A stretch of 64,000 nucleotides of DNA from Sipunculus nudus (taxonomy: Eukaryota > Annelida > Sipuncula > Golfingiida > Sipunculidae), in the NCBI GenBank assembly GCA_026874595.1, contig CM049306.1, forward strand, positions 17,197,019-17,261,018, given 5' to 3'. Below are positions 24,401 to 33,420 of this stretch, piece by piece. Position numbers and translations under genes: made by a program. Under the pieces are notes generated by a model that saw nothing but the letters and a program-made list of their open reading frames with translations, had not been told where the DNA came from and ran no database searches. Each line of letters begins with the position of its first letter. Position 1 is the first letter of the stretch.

Positions 24401-27400
24401 TCGGGTTTGCGGGGAGGGGGGGGGGGGGGGTGATTGGGATGGTGATATGAGAATAACTGTACACCTGTCACAGCAGGGGATCTCCCCCAGTGACTGTAAC
24501 AAATCAGAAACCCTGGCATAGCTGACTTCCATTGACCTGGAGTGGGACCCTGTAATCTGTAACCAAAGCAAATGACTACAACAGAGCCTCAAGAAAAAAT
24601 CAATAACTAGCCTAATTTTCAAGCTTTTATTTTCAACTTTCAGTTTTAAACAAATTAAATATTTATGTTTACATGCTGTGAAAATTAAATCAATGGTACT
24701 AACAGAAAAAAACGTGCCATGGTCAAAGTTGGGCAAAATTTAAGGTACTGATTTTATTTTTATGCGAATAACTTTAAAAATTTACAAAATTCAGATCAAA
24801 TTTTGGGTAAACAATTGAAACTTAATTAAACATAGTAATATACTTGGGAAAATAGACTCTAGTTTCAAAATTTTTCATGTTAAGTGAGTAAATATTTTTC
24901 CTGATTTTTTACAAAGTCCATTATGTTTGGGCCCATAACTTAAAGAATTTATACTTAACAGACTTAATTTCTCGCATGTACATAGACACTATATAGAGGA
25001 ATATTTATGGTAAATATGAGGAAAAACATATGAGTGGTTTTGATATTAGGCAGTCCTGAAGTGTGAAAATAGGTTTTTAATAAAAAATTGAGGTTTTTCC
25101 TTAATTTCTCAAAGGAACGAAGTCGCAAAGACCCAGTTTTCGGCTTGGTAGGAGATCTTGGGGACATCTAACATTATGCTGAATTTTGGATTCCTAGGTC
25201 TTACGGTTTCAAAACGTGCCACATCTACGGACGGACGGACGGACGGACAGACGGACAGACGACGGACAATGGACCACGACTATAGCTCAGATGACTTATA
25301 GTCAGCTGAGCTAAAAATAGAGGTGGCACACCCAGTCTGCAGAAACTGATGGAACACCTCATGATCAATATGTATGCGAAAAATCATGACCATCAGTGTT
25401 GTAGTTATTGAGATACTGCAGTTTTTGTATCAAATTTTTCATCATTCTGGGGGGTATTTTGGAGCCACACAGCTTAAAGGATATGGGTAACAGAGACCTC
25501 ATTTCAGGTTTCCATGGAGACTTTTCATGGGTCTCCCTGTGTGTCAAGAATGAAGATTCTAGGTCCAAATGTTATGATTTGTGCCCTGTTAACAGATGTC
25601 CATATCTTTAAAGGTCTCAAAAATAGAGAAAAAAATTTGTAAAAAAACCTGAACAAATACCGGTGGTGCCACCAGTCTGCAGAAACTGATGAAACACTCC
25701 ATGATCAATATAAAAAATAGAGAAAACAATTCGTAAAAAATCGAAAAATACAGGTGGCGCCACCAGTCTGCAGAAACTGATGAAACATCTCATGATCAAT
25801 ATGTATGCCAAAATTCATGACCATCAGTGATGTAGTTAATGAGATATTGAAGTTTTTGTATGAAATTTTTTACTATTCTTGGGGGTACTTTGGGGCTCCA
25901 TAGCTCAAAGGATATGGGTAACAGAGACCTCATTTCTGGTTTCCATGGGTCTCCCTGTGTGTCAAGAATGAAGATTCTAGGTCCAGATGTTATGATTTGT
26001 GCCCTGTTAACAGATGTCCATATCTTTAAAGGTCTCAAAAATAGAGAAAAAAATTCGTAAAAAAACCTGAACAAATACCGGTGGTGCCACCAGTCTGCAG
26101 AAACTGATGAAACACTCCATGATCAATATAAAAAATAGAGAAAACAATTCGTAAAAAATCGAAAAATACAGGTGGCGCCACCAGTCTGCAGAAACTGATA
26201 AAACATCTCATGATCAATATGTATGCCAAAATTCATGACCATCAGTGATGTAGTTAATGAGATATTGAAGTTTTTGTATGAAATTTTTTACTATTCTGGG
26301 GGGTACTTTGGGGCTCCATAGCTCAAAGGATATGGGTAACAGAGACCTCATTTCTGGTTTCCAAGGAGATTTTTCATGGACCTCTTAGAATGTCAAGTTA
26401 CAAGTTTCTAGGTCCAGTGGTTACGATTTGTGTCAGGTTAACGGACAGACGGACAGACAGACGACGGACAAAGGGTGATCGCTATAGCTCAGATGACTTA
26501 CAGTCAGCTGAGCTCAAAATCATAAAAAATTGAAAAAATACAGGTGGAGCCACCAGTCAGCAGGTACTGATGAACACTCCATGTTAAATATGCATGCAAT
26601 GAATCATGGCAATCAATGAACAATTTGTTGAGATACTAGAGCTCTTGTATCAAATTTTTAGTTATCTAGGTGTACTTTGGAGCCCCTTACGGCTCAAAGA
26701 ATATGGGTAACAGAGACCTAATTTTAGGTTTTCAAGGAGACTTTTCATGGACCTCCTTGCATATTAGGAGAGAAGATTCTAGGTCCAGTCCTTAGGATTT
26801 GTGCCCTTTTAACAGATGATGGCATCTTAAAGAGGTCTCAAAAATAGAGAAAAAAATTCGTAAAAATCGAAAAAAATACAGGTGGCCCCACCAGTCTGCA
26901 GAAAGTGATGAAACACTCCATGATCAATATCTATGCAAGAATCATGGTTATCAATGCATTAGTTGTTCAGATACTGGAGCTTTTGTATCAAATTTTCCAT
27001 TATTCGGGGGGGGGGGGGGGGGGGGGGGGCGGTACTTTGGGAGCCCCATAGCTCAAAGAATATGGGTAACATAGACCTAATTTTTGGTTTCCAAGGAGAC
27101 TTTTCATGGACCTCCCTGCATATTAAGAGAGAAGATTCTAGGTACAGTTGTTATGATTTGTGCCAGGGCTGTTAACAGATGACCGCATATTTTAAGGTGT
27201 CAAAAATGAAGAAAAAATAGTCAAAAATAAAAAAAATACAGGTAGCGCCACCAGTCTGCAGAAACTGATGAAACACTCCATGATCAATATCTATGCAAAG
27301 AATCATGGTTATAAATGCATTAGTTGTACAGATACTTAAGCTTTATGATCAAATTTTTACATTATTCTGGGGGGTACTTTGGAGCCCCATAGCTCGAAGA

Positions 27401-30400
27401 ATATGGGTAACAGAGACCTAATTCAAGGTTTCAAGGAGAATTTTCATGGACCTCCCTGGATGTTAAGTTAGAAGATTCCAGGTCCAGCGGTTACGATTTG
27501 TGCCCTGTTAACAGCCGGATTGCTGGACGGCCGATGGACAAAGGGTGATAGCTATAGCTCAGATGACTTACGGTCAGCTGAGCTAAAAACACACATTTAA
27601 TACATCAAAATAATTATGGAAAAGTAGAAAACTGATATGTTTTGGGAAGCAGTTGTTGCTGACTGGGAGAGGAATCAGAATGTCTCAAAGGTATCTATAT
27701 AGAAGAGATGGTAGATTAAGCTATGAGAAGTTGCCATGTTTGATCTGAATTGAAGAATGGGGGATTGTTGCTAATAATATCTTGTGATCTGACCATGTGT
27801 TTTCTAATGTTGAAACTGAAGCATTTAAGCAACTGGTAAAGACAAGATCTATGGTATTTCCATGGTCATTGATTGGTTCTCTGACTAGTTGATGACATTT
27901 AAAGAGTGGACATAATTGTGTCAGTTTGGTGTTATGTATTATATTAGAAATGTCAATATTGAAATCGCCCATGATCACTATAGGCAGGTTGAGGTCAACT
28001 TGAGAGACTAAAACTTGGAGGAATATATATGGTAAATATGAAGAAAACCAGATGAGTGGTTTTGATATTAGGCAGTCCTGGAGTATGAAAATATTTTTAG
28101 TAGAAACACAGATGTATTTATTTTTTCTAAAAATATATTTTTTAAATTTGCAAAATAACATATATATATGAAAATAACACTTGATTCAGGATTGGAAAAG
28201 TTGGTTTCATTGGACCAGAAACAGCAATTGGTTAAAGAATGTAAGTAATACAACATATCTGGTTGGGTGGGGGGGGGGGGGGAGGGGCCAGGGTTGCCAC
28301 ATGTGATTCTTCATTTGTAAATGCAGTGTTGCATCACTAATATGTTTACCCAGACAAGGCTGTAAGGACCAGACATGGCTGGTCTGGAGGTTAAAAATGT
28401 AAATACATTAGAGCCTCAGAAAAACTTCAATAACTAGAATAACTTTTAAGCTTTTACTTTAAAAATTAAGAATTTAACAGATTAAATCTATATATATACC
28501 GACTGTGAAAAGTGATTCAAATGATCTTTCAAGAAAAAAATGTGCCATGGTCAAACTTGAGCAAAATTTAAGGTACAAATTTTATATTTTTGCCAATATT
28601 TAAAAAATTTAACAGATTTTGATCTAATTTTTGGTATACATTTAAATTTTGATTAATTAAAGTTGTATTACTGAAAAAAAAGTCCCTACCTTTAACACTT
28701 TTGGTCTTAAAGGAAAAAATATCTTTCCTGATTTTTTTACAAAGTCCATTACTTTGGGCCCATAACTTTTTTAAATTAAATAATACTGACTTAATTTCTG
28801 GCATGTACATAGGAACTATATAGAGGTATATTTTTGGTAAATATGAAGAAAACCAGATGAGTGGTTTTGATATTAGGCAGTCCTGAAGTGTGAAAATAGA
28901 TTTCTAATAAAAAATTGAGGTTTTCCTTAATATCTCGAAGGAACGAAGTCCTATTGACCAAATTTTTGGCATGGTAGGAGATTTTGGGGACATCTAACTG
29001 TATGCTGAATTTCATAGGTCCAATGGTGTCGAAACGTGCCAGTCTTACGGACGGACATCCAGACGGACGGACGGACAGACGGATGATGGACAATGGACCA
29101 CGACTATAGCTCAGATGACTTATAGTCAGCTGAGCTAAAAAATGTGTAAAATTGGAAAAAAATATAGGTAGCACCACCAGTCTGCAGTAACTGATGAAAC
29201 ACTGCATGATCAATAAGCATGCAAAGAATCATGGCCATCAATGCATTAGTTATTCAGATACTGGAGCTTTTGTATCAAATTTTTAATTATTCTGGGGGGT
29301 ACTTATGAGCCCCTTAGCTATGAGGATATGTGAAACAGAGACCAAATTTAAGAATTCCAAGGAGATTTTTCATGGACCTCCCTTGATCTCAAGTTCGAAG
29401 ATTCTAAGTCCAATGGTTAAGATTTGTGCCCTGTTAACGGACAGATGTACAAAGAGTGATCGCAATACCTCAGATGACTCTCAGGCAGCTTAGCTTAAAC
29501 CAACCTTTCAATGAATTCTTGTGCCTTCCCTTCTTCATCTGTTGTTGGGCTTGAATAAAAGTGTTAAATATTAAAGGCAGGGCATCTTTAAATACCTAAT
29601 ATATAAATGATACATATTTCATTGGATGATGGGCTTGCTTAAGAAATTTGAATCATGAAGTGTTTAGGTTAGAACTTAATAAATATTTGTTTTCAGAGTG
29701 GCAATAAACATTTTGTCTGTAAAGTTTGTAATTAAATATGATTTTAAATATGCGCACTACTACAACAACAGATTAAAACCAAAAAATGATAGCCATAACC
29801 TCACACAAGATGTGATCAATATTTTTTAAATAGAGATTAAATTAATTTGATTAAAATAATTTTCCTGAAATACATAATAAAGTGGGAGAACTGGTTTATA
29901 TTAAAAAAACTGACACAAATCAAGAATTTACTTGGGGAATCTGGGGTGTCCTTGTGCATAAGGATTTTAAAAATTTAAATCCAAATTAAATTTCTTTTAC
30001 ATTTTTGATTAATTTGCTTTTTAATGCCAAAATGAATTTCTCAGTCAGCAGATAGCCAGCAAATGACTACAAATGATACAATTTTGCTACCTGTCCTCTT
30101 TCTTCTCCACAAGTGTCTGGAGGACACCATCAAGTTTGCTTCTGGCCGAGTGGACTTCTGGTGTTCCACCTGCAATGGAAAGAAAACAGTCACATCATCA
30201 TCAAAATTGTTCTCTTAAGTGAGGTCTGCTCTCTTGAGATCTTAAGTGAGATAAAATGTCAAGTGAAGAATTAGTTGATTAATTTTACCACTTGAGGTTA
30301 AAGATAAAATTGACAATATTTTATGAGACTGTAAAGTGCCTGATAAAAATTACCAAATTTTAAATATACTAAAGGATGTCAATAAAATATATTCTTTATA

Positions 30401-30877
30401 TTTCAAAATACTGACCCCAAAGCATACTCATTACTGCCAAAAATTAATTAGGAACTAAAATTCTACACTTTTTTCCCCCCGAGTACCCAGTTTCCTTGCC
30501 TCTAGGGTTCAACAATGAGCCAAGCATGAAGCATCCTCGAGTCTTGTGTGTTGTTAGGTTTAGCCTGGTCCATTGGTGAACCATTCCCATTAATAAATGG
30601 GAACATGGCAAGATTAGTGATCATGTCATAATAGATTGATGAAGCAGGATTAAAGTGGGAGCATACCATGACCTAAATTATTTGGTAAAAGTGCAATATT
30701 TGACCTAGTTTTTAGGTGGCAAAGGTCACAATTGGCAACTGTGAGAGTCCTCAGTTTTTTTCGTAACCAGTATTGTATAGCAGGTTTCTGTTGATAAATA
30801 TATGCTGCATGTGCCATTTTATCTGAAAACAAGCTGGCAGCACCGCTCTTCTCCATCTCTCGCAATTGTGTGGCCAT
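11271..30877 (-). CDS. LIN37: LIN37, DREAM/MuvB complex subunit (7 coding exons)
   Basis: Probable complete LIN37 orthologue. LIN37 is a core subunit of MuvB, which joins E2F/DP/RB-like proteins (DREAM, repressive) or B-MYB (activating) on cell-cycle promoters in the nucleus. Minus-strand exons: 30844-30877, 30091-30169, 20091-20197, 14372-14544, 13389-13520, 11720-11793 and 11271-11364. All junctions are GT-AG and in phase, giving about 230 residues (the human protein is about 245). Order: an N-terminal helix ([16 protein letters not shown]), a basic segment ([10 protein letters not shown]), the conserved block [12 protein letters not shown]...PICRAWMRN (CRAW domain), [10 protein letters not shown]...RIPAPL, and a C-terminal basic helix ([10 protein letters not shown]...[10 protein letters not shown]). 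The introns are loaded with transposable elements. Exon 1 is the least certain part. Confidence 0.9.
11365..11719 (-). other. LIN37 intron 6
   Basis: AT-rich, 355 nt, GT...AG bounded. Nothing else recognised. Confidence 0.8.
11720..11793 (-). CDS. LIN37: LIN37 exon 6
   Basis: 74 nt, acceptor 'tatattttcag', donor AAGAG|GTCAGG. It starts in phase 0 and ends after two bases of an Arg codon. The peptide [20 protein letters not shown] corresponds to the region before the human RWKRIRQRWK helix. Confidence 0.9.
11794..12479. other. LIN37 intron 5, 3' part: no other gene
   Basis: AT-rich intronic sequence; the short frames on both strands have no recognisable motif. Confidence 0.6.
12480..12965 (+). 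repeat. 37-bp minisatellite, about 13 copies
   Basis: The unit 'ctgatcctgtctgacatgat' + 'ttcaactgggacagcag' is repeated head to tail with few substitutions (variants such as agaagatcc for agctgatcc). It lies inside LIN37 intron 5. Confidence 0.97.
12966..13388. other. LIN37 intron 5, 5' part: nothing recognised
   Basis: Unique-looking AT-rich sequence up to the exon 5 donor. Confidence 0.6.
13389..13520 (-). CDS. LIN37: LIN37 exon 5
   Basis: 132 nt, 44 codons, phase 0 at both ends; acceptor 'atattgcag', donor GCT|GTGAGT. The peptide [17 protein letters not shown], then RIPAPLHY, aligns with human SRDVYKLPPPTPP...RIPSPL. Confidence 0.93.
13600..13790 (+). repeat. Degenerate short tandem repeat in LIN37 intron 4
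   Basis: Roughly 30-bp imperfect units built around 'ctctgataaatcaac' with variable spacers. The rest of the intron (13791-14371) holds nothing I recognise. Confidence 0.6.
14372..14544 (-). CDS. LIN37: LIN37 exon 4 (CRAW domain)
   Basis: 173 nt; acceptor 'cttgtcacag', donor GAAGAG|GTACAT. After completing a His codon it reads [16 protein letters not shown]...[16 protein letters not shown]. This is the signature block of LIN37, nearly identical to vertebrate [16 protein letters not shown]...[13 protein letters not shown], and is the strongest evidence for the gene's identity. Confidence 0.96.
14612..16195 (-). repeat. Family A element, copy 2 (short form, inverted)
   Basis: Reverse complement of family A copy 1 (345-3630). 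It starts at about 16195 with 'tctcagaaacggctagagct' and ends near 14612 with 'gcattaggcctgtaggcctt'. GGTGGCGCCACC is at 16081-16092. It lacks about 1.9 kb present in copy 1 but contains two extra subunits at about 14700-14960 with decayed palindromes. It lies in LIN37 intron 3. Confidence 0.8.
16196..16689. other. LIN37 intron 3: nothing recognised
   Basis: AT-rich sequence between repeats, no supported feature. Confidence 0.6.
17531..19695. mobile_element. DNA transposon, TA target duplication, non-coding
   Basis: Terminal inverted repeats CYGTATTTCATCYAATTGTTCGA (Y is C or T, differing between ends) lie at 17531 and, reversed, at 19695, flanked by TA on both sides. The empty site is present in the other family F copies of this window. 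The interior (2.1 kb) contains a (GA)n tract and CpG-richer stretches but no recognisable transposase, so it looks non-autonomous. The TA duplication fits Tc1/mariner-like or related superfamilies; the class is not proven. Confidence 0.85.
18437..18467. repeat. (GA)n microsatellite
   Basis: Pure GA run inside the TA-flanked transposon. Confidence 0.95.
19721..20090. other. LIN37 intron 3, 5' end: nothing recognised
   Basis: Unique-looking intron sequence leading to the exon 3 donor. Confidence 0.6.
20091..20197 (-). CDS. LIN37: LIN37 exon 3 (basic segment)
   Basis: 107 nt; acceptor 'gaattttcag', donor CATC|GTAAGA. Phases 2 and 1 match the neighbouring exons exactly. The peptide includes [19 protein letters not shown], a likely nuclear localisation or AT-hook-like basic patch at the place of human KRPSARFPHQRRKKRRE. 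A family C terminus lies only about 10 bp upstream of the acceptor. Confidence 0.88.
20204..21720 (+). repeat. Family C elements, array 2
   Basis: Four family C 5' ends (near 20209, 20459, 21137 and 21663, each 'acaag(t/g)g(a/c)ccCATGGGTCa') with intervening C units. The copies are nested or truncated, and none ends in the canonical hairpin here. Confidence 0.7.
21721..21970 (-). pseudogene. Endonuclease-domain relic (LINE/Helentron-type), copy 1
   Basis: The minus-strand frame at 21718-21963 reads [15 protein letters not shown]...NTWLGHKI. It is clearly related to the frame at 27721-28000, which retains GDFNID and SDHK motifs of the exonuclease-endonuclease-phosphatase fold. Here the SDHK motif is mutated to LGHK and the GDFN part is missing. 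Confidence 0.55.
21971..22626. other. AT-rich LIN37 intron 2 sequence
   Basis: Very AT-rich; no feature recognised. Confidence 0.6.
22627..24381 (+). mobile_element. Family B element, copy 2
   Basis: The most regular copy. The 5' end 'agaatacgggtagtcgacaa' contains the hairpin GTAGTCG-acaag-CGACTAC. The 3' end is the hairpin GTATCCGCAAAAC-TCT-GTTTTGGCGGATAC (24346-24376). Seven GGTGGCGCCACC cores at 23205, 23335, 23484, 23615, 23764, 23895 and 24044 alternate 130/149 bp apart, so the repeat is a dimer of about 280 bp. No protein domain is encoded. Confidence 0.85.
24390..25316 (+). mobile_element. Family F element, copy 2
   Basis: A G homopolymer near 24413 is followed by 'tgattgggatggtgatatga', AT-rich lines ('tttgggtaaacaattgaa', 'gtccattatgtttgggccca') and a (GGAC)n tract. 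It ends in the intact hairpin TAGCTCAGATGACT-TAT-AGTCAGCTGAGCTA at 25283-25313, then an A-rich tail. No ORF of known family. Confidence 0.8.
25215..25262 (+). repeat. (GGAC)n microsatellite
   Basis: Simple GGAC/AGAC repeat in the 3' part of the family F element. The same position carries a similar tract in the copies at about 29042-29085 and, reversed, 63140-63168. Confidence 0.9.
25317..27590 (+). repeat. Family C elements, array 3
   Basis: Tandem family C units. A segment of about 418 bp is nearly identical at about 25620-26030 and 26035-26450, a recent duplication. Exact GGTGGCGCCACC cores are at 25753 and 26171; decayed cores are at 25662, 26080, 26542, 26880 and 27241. The shared 3' hairpin occurs at 26485-26514 and 27555-27585, so at least two element ends are present. 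A G homopolymer lies at about 27006-27029. Confidence 0.8.
27591..28170 (-). pseudogene. Endonuclease-domain relic, copy 2
   Basis: The minus-strand frame at 27721-28161 contains [14 protein letters not shown] (GDFN motif near 27954-27975), then [10 protein letters not shown] and TWSDHKI (about 27781-27794). These are the hallmarks of the exonuclease-endonuclease-phosphatase domain used by non-LTR retrotransposons and by Helentrons. The N-terminal part does not fit the domain. No reverse transcriptase or helicase follows, so this is a fragment. Confidence 0.7.
28260..29141 (+). mobile_element. Family F element, copy 3
   Basis: A G homopolymer at about 28267, then the same line order as 24390-25316, a GGAC-rich tract, and the intact 3' hairpin at 29107-29137 followed by A residues. 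Confidence 0.8.
29142..29500 (+). repeat. Family C unit with degenerate hairpin
   Basis: Single C unit (core GGTAGCACCACC near 29168) ending in a diverged hairpin 'cctcagatgactctcaggca' at about 29467-29495. Confidence 0.65.
29501..30090. other. LIN37 intron 2, 5' end: nothing recognised
   Basis: AT-rich sequence up to the exon 2 donor. Confidence 0.6.
30091..30169 (-). CDS. LIN37: LIN37 exon 2
   Basis: 79 nt; acceptor 'ccattgcag', donor GACAG|GTAGCA. The peptide [20 protein letters not shown] aligns with human AKARNQLDAVLQCLLEK. Phase 1 in, phase 2 out, consistent with exon 3. Confidence 0.9.
30170..30843. other. LIN37 intron 1
   Basis: 674 nt; nothing else recognised. The open minus-strand frame running from exon 1 to 30650 has no family similarity. 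A stronger-looking phase-1 donor (CATG|GTATGC) lies near its end, at about 30662. Confidence 0.5.
30844..30877 (-). CDS. LIN37: LIN37 exon 1 (probable start)
   Basis: ATG at 30877 (context GTCATGGCC) gives [11 protein letters not shown] plus one base, then donor G|GTGCTG. The phase matches exon 2, and the joined N-terminus resembles human VKVEKSELEMAKARNQL in length and in its EKS. The donor is weak; a GTATGC donor about 180 nt downstream is also in phase and would lengthen the N-terminus by about 60 residues. The start itself is supported by the CCAAT-box promoter just upstream. Confidence 0.55.
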
Positions 30878-30884
30878 GACAATC

Positions 30885-30995
30885 TGACCAGACGGCTCTG
30901 AAAGATCTCCTCTTATTGGTCGATTGGTAAGCGCTGTTGACCAGGGGGTACAGGAAAGTTTTGAATTGGTGAATGGTCAGTTGTGGGCGGGTGGT
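30885..30995 (-). promoter_or_regulatory. LIN37 promoter candidate: three CCAAT boxes and GC box
   Basis: On the minus strand CCAAT occurs at 30915-30919 and 30923-30927 (8 bp apart) and at 30965-30969, with CCGCCC at 30985-30990, all within about 115 bp upstream of the predicted ATG. Clustered CCAAT boxes are NF-Y sites typical of cell-cycle genes. No TATA box is seen. Confidence 0.5.
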
Positions 30996-30999
30996 TTAA

Positions 31000-32095
31000 T
31001 TTTTTTCTCTAAATACCTGCCCACGTATCTGTCCTTTGAGTCGCTGACTTCTGTGACACGATGCTCTGGATCTTGCTCCCCTAAAAAAGGGCTGCCACCC
31101 AAAAGCCTTTCATGTTAGTCATTTATATTGCACTTTAACATATAATTTAACGTAAGAAAGAAATTTATACCTAATTCCAAGTCTTAAATTAGTATGTCAA
31201 AGATAACATCAGCCCCCTACCCCTGCCCCCTCCACCGGTGGCTCCAAGTCATTGTCCTAGAGGATATCAAGCACTAAGATGTGTGCTTAACTGTAAGTCA
31301 CATTTCAAAAGGTGGACTATTTTCACAAAATGTCAGATTTCCTGGCATAAAGGTTATACGGTTACCTCTGTGGAAGGACAAGTGCATGTTCTGTACATCA
31401 ACAGACAGCAAAGACCATGCCCTTTCTAGTGGTGTTATTTGCAGGTAGCTGTGAAACAAATCCAGTGTCAGCAACTGGCCACAAATTTACATGATGATGT
31501 AATTTCTGAATGTCCCCTGTGACATGATGATCAGTTTAAAAACTACATAGTGTAACCAGCACACAAATGCTACAGTAACCACATACAACCATTTTATTTG
31601 TTGAACCTACACGTATGGACCATATTTGAAAGCTATTTGCTGAACTCTATAAAATAAAAAAGCTGCTACCCAGAAATGACCGTAAGGTAATGTAGTCTCC
31701 CTTTCATTTTCAAAAAATGATATGAATTTTTCAGTCTTGCTAGTGGGCTCAAAAGTCATAACATGGTTTAGAATTTTTTTTATTTCACAATGCTCATAAG
31801 TTGTTCTTTCAGCAAAAATAAACATCACATACGGTTACTTATTCCTGGTTTTACACCGTCTCAATTTCGGTGAATACTTTGAAATGGAACCATTTTATGA
31901 AAATATTGAAGAGGGAATCCCTGTTAATTTGCCCATTTCAACTAGTCAAGTAATTATTGCTTTTGGAGCGAATAACACAAATGCTCACGAGTTAAGCTTT
32001 CATTTGGTATATAATATGCTCTTCTACCTGTCATGCAAGCGTAAAAGCCAGGCTCCTGGAAACTGGTGAAATGTAAGCCAGCATGTTACTGCGTT
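31000..32095. other. No confirmed gene
   Basis: Contains one exon-like minus-strand segment (31032-31095; see findings) and otherwise unremarkable AT-rich sequence. Confidence 0.5.
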
Positions 32096-32099
32096 GAAG

Positions 32100-33420
32100 A
32101 ATCATATCTCCATTCACTCTTCATTTATCAGGGCAGCCATCATAATAATGAGTTGCAGTGAATCTAGGATAGGGCTGAGGAGGGGAAATAAGGGCCCAAG
32201 TCCCAATGCTCAGCCCCCCCCCCCCCCCCTTGCACACACACTGCACCCATTATCCCCCATTCCCTCCTCCTCCATATCATATCTCCATTCACTCTTCATT
32301 TATCAGGGCAGCCATCATAATAATGAGTTGCAGTGAATCTAGGATTGGGCGGTGGAGGGTGAATAAGGGCCCATGTCACATTCAGCGTTCCAAGTCCCAG
32401 TGCTCAGCCCCCCGCATACACACTGCACCCATTATCCCCTACCCCTCCTCCTCCAACTCACTGCCCTGATGGTATTTAAGCACGAAGTTTTACTGTTTAA
32501 CAACCTTCCAATCTAACAGTAACAAGTACTGCCCCCCTCCCCCCACACGCACATACAGTGTCCCCCTCCTATAGGGCTGAAATGGGTACAAAATATTGGA
32601 CTCGAGTCCGGAGAGGCATTACCAGACTCGGACTCGAGTACTCGCTACCATGGCAACGCTGTGAAGTGTTAAGATAAAACGAACATCTGTTTACCGATGC
32701 AAAATATGCATAAATTTGATTTAGTGACGGCTTTACTTTATCGCAACGAAGGAATAGATATATGTCATAACAAGACCTCAGTTAATTTGACTAGCAATGT
32801 AGCATATGTTTAGAGCCCTACGCCAGGCTACGACAATGGATAAATTATCCTACAGACTATCCTAAAATTTGCAGTAAAATACATATATGCATGTACATAA
32901 GAGAGTAATCAATTTCAAATCTTGGACTCAAGTACTCAGTATTACCCGGACTCGAGTACTCCTTTCAGGCCTACCCCCCTACTCACACATACAGCGTTCC
33001 AAGTCCCAGTGCTCAGCCCCCCCCCCCCCCCCCCCGCACACACTGCACCCATTATCCCCCACCCCTCCTCCTCCAACTCACTGCCCGACGGTAATTAAGC
33101 ACGAAGATGCTTTACTGTTTAACAACCTTCCAATCTAACAGTAACAAGTGCCGCCCCCCTCCCCCCCCCCCCCACTCGCACATACAGTGTCCCCCCCCCC
33201 CCAACTCACACATACAGTGTTCCAAGTCCCAGTGCTCAGGCTCCCCCCCCCCCCCCCCCGCACACACTGCACCCATTATCCCCCACCCCTCCTCCTCCAA
33301 GTCACGGCTCTGATGGTAAATAAGCACGAAGATGTTTTACCGTTTAACAACCTTCCAATCTAACAGTAACAAGTTCCGCCCCCCCCCACACACACACACA
33401 CACTCACACATACCCCATAA
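32100..33420 (+). repeat. C-rich tandem duplications
   Basis: One unit, 'catctccattcactcttcat...agttgcagtgaatctagga', occurs at about 32105 and 32281 (176 bp apart). A second, 'ttccaagtcccagtgctcag' + C-run + 'ctgcacccattatccc...ttaacaaccttccaatctaa', occurs at about 32387, 32998 and 33220. The C homopolymers differ in length between copies. Confidence 0.85.

Noticed and set aside
24203-24736. 177-residue minus-strand open frame
   Set aside because: It runs across the end of family B copy 2 and the homopolymers of family F; proline runs come from the G homopolymer. No domain.
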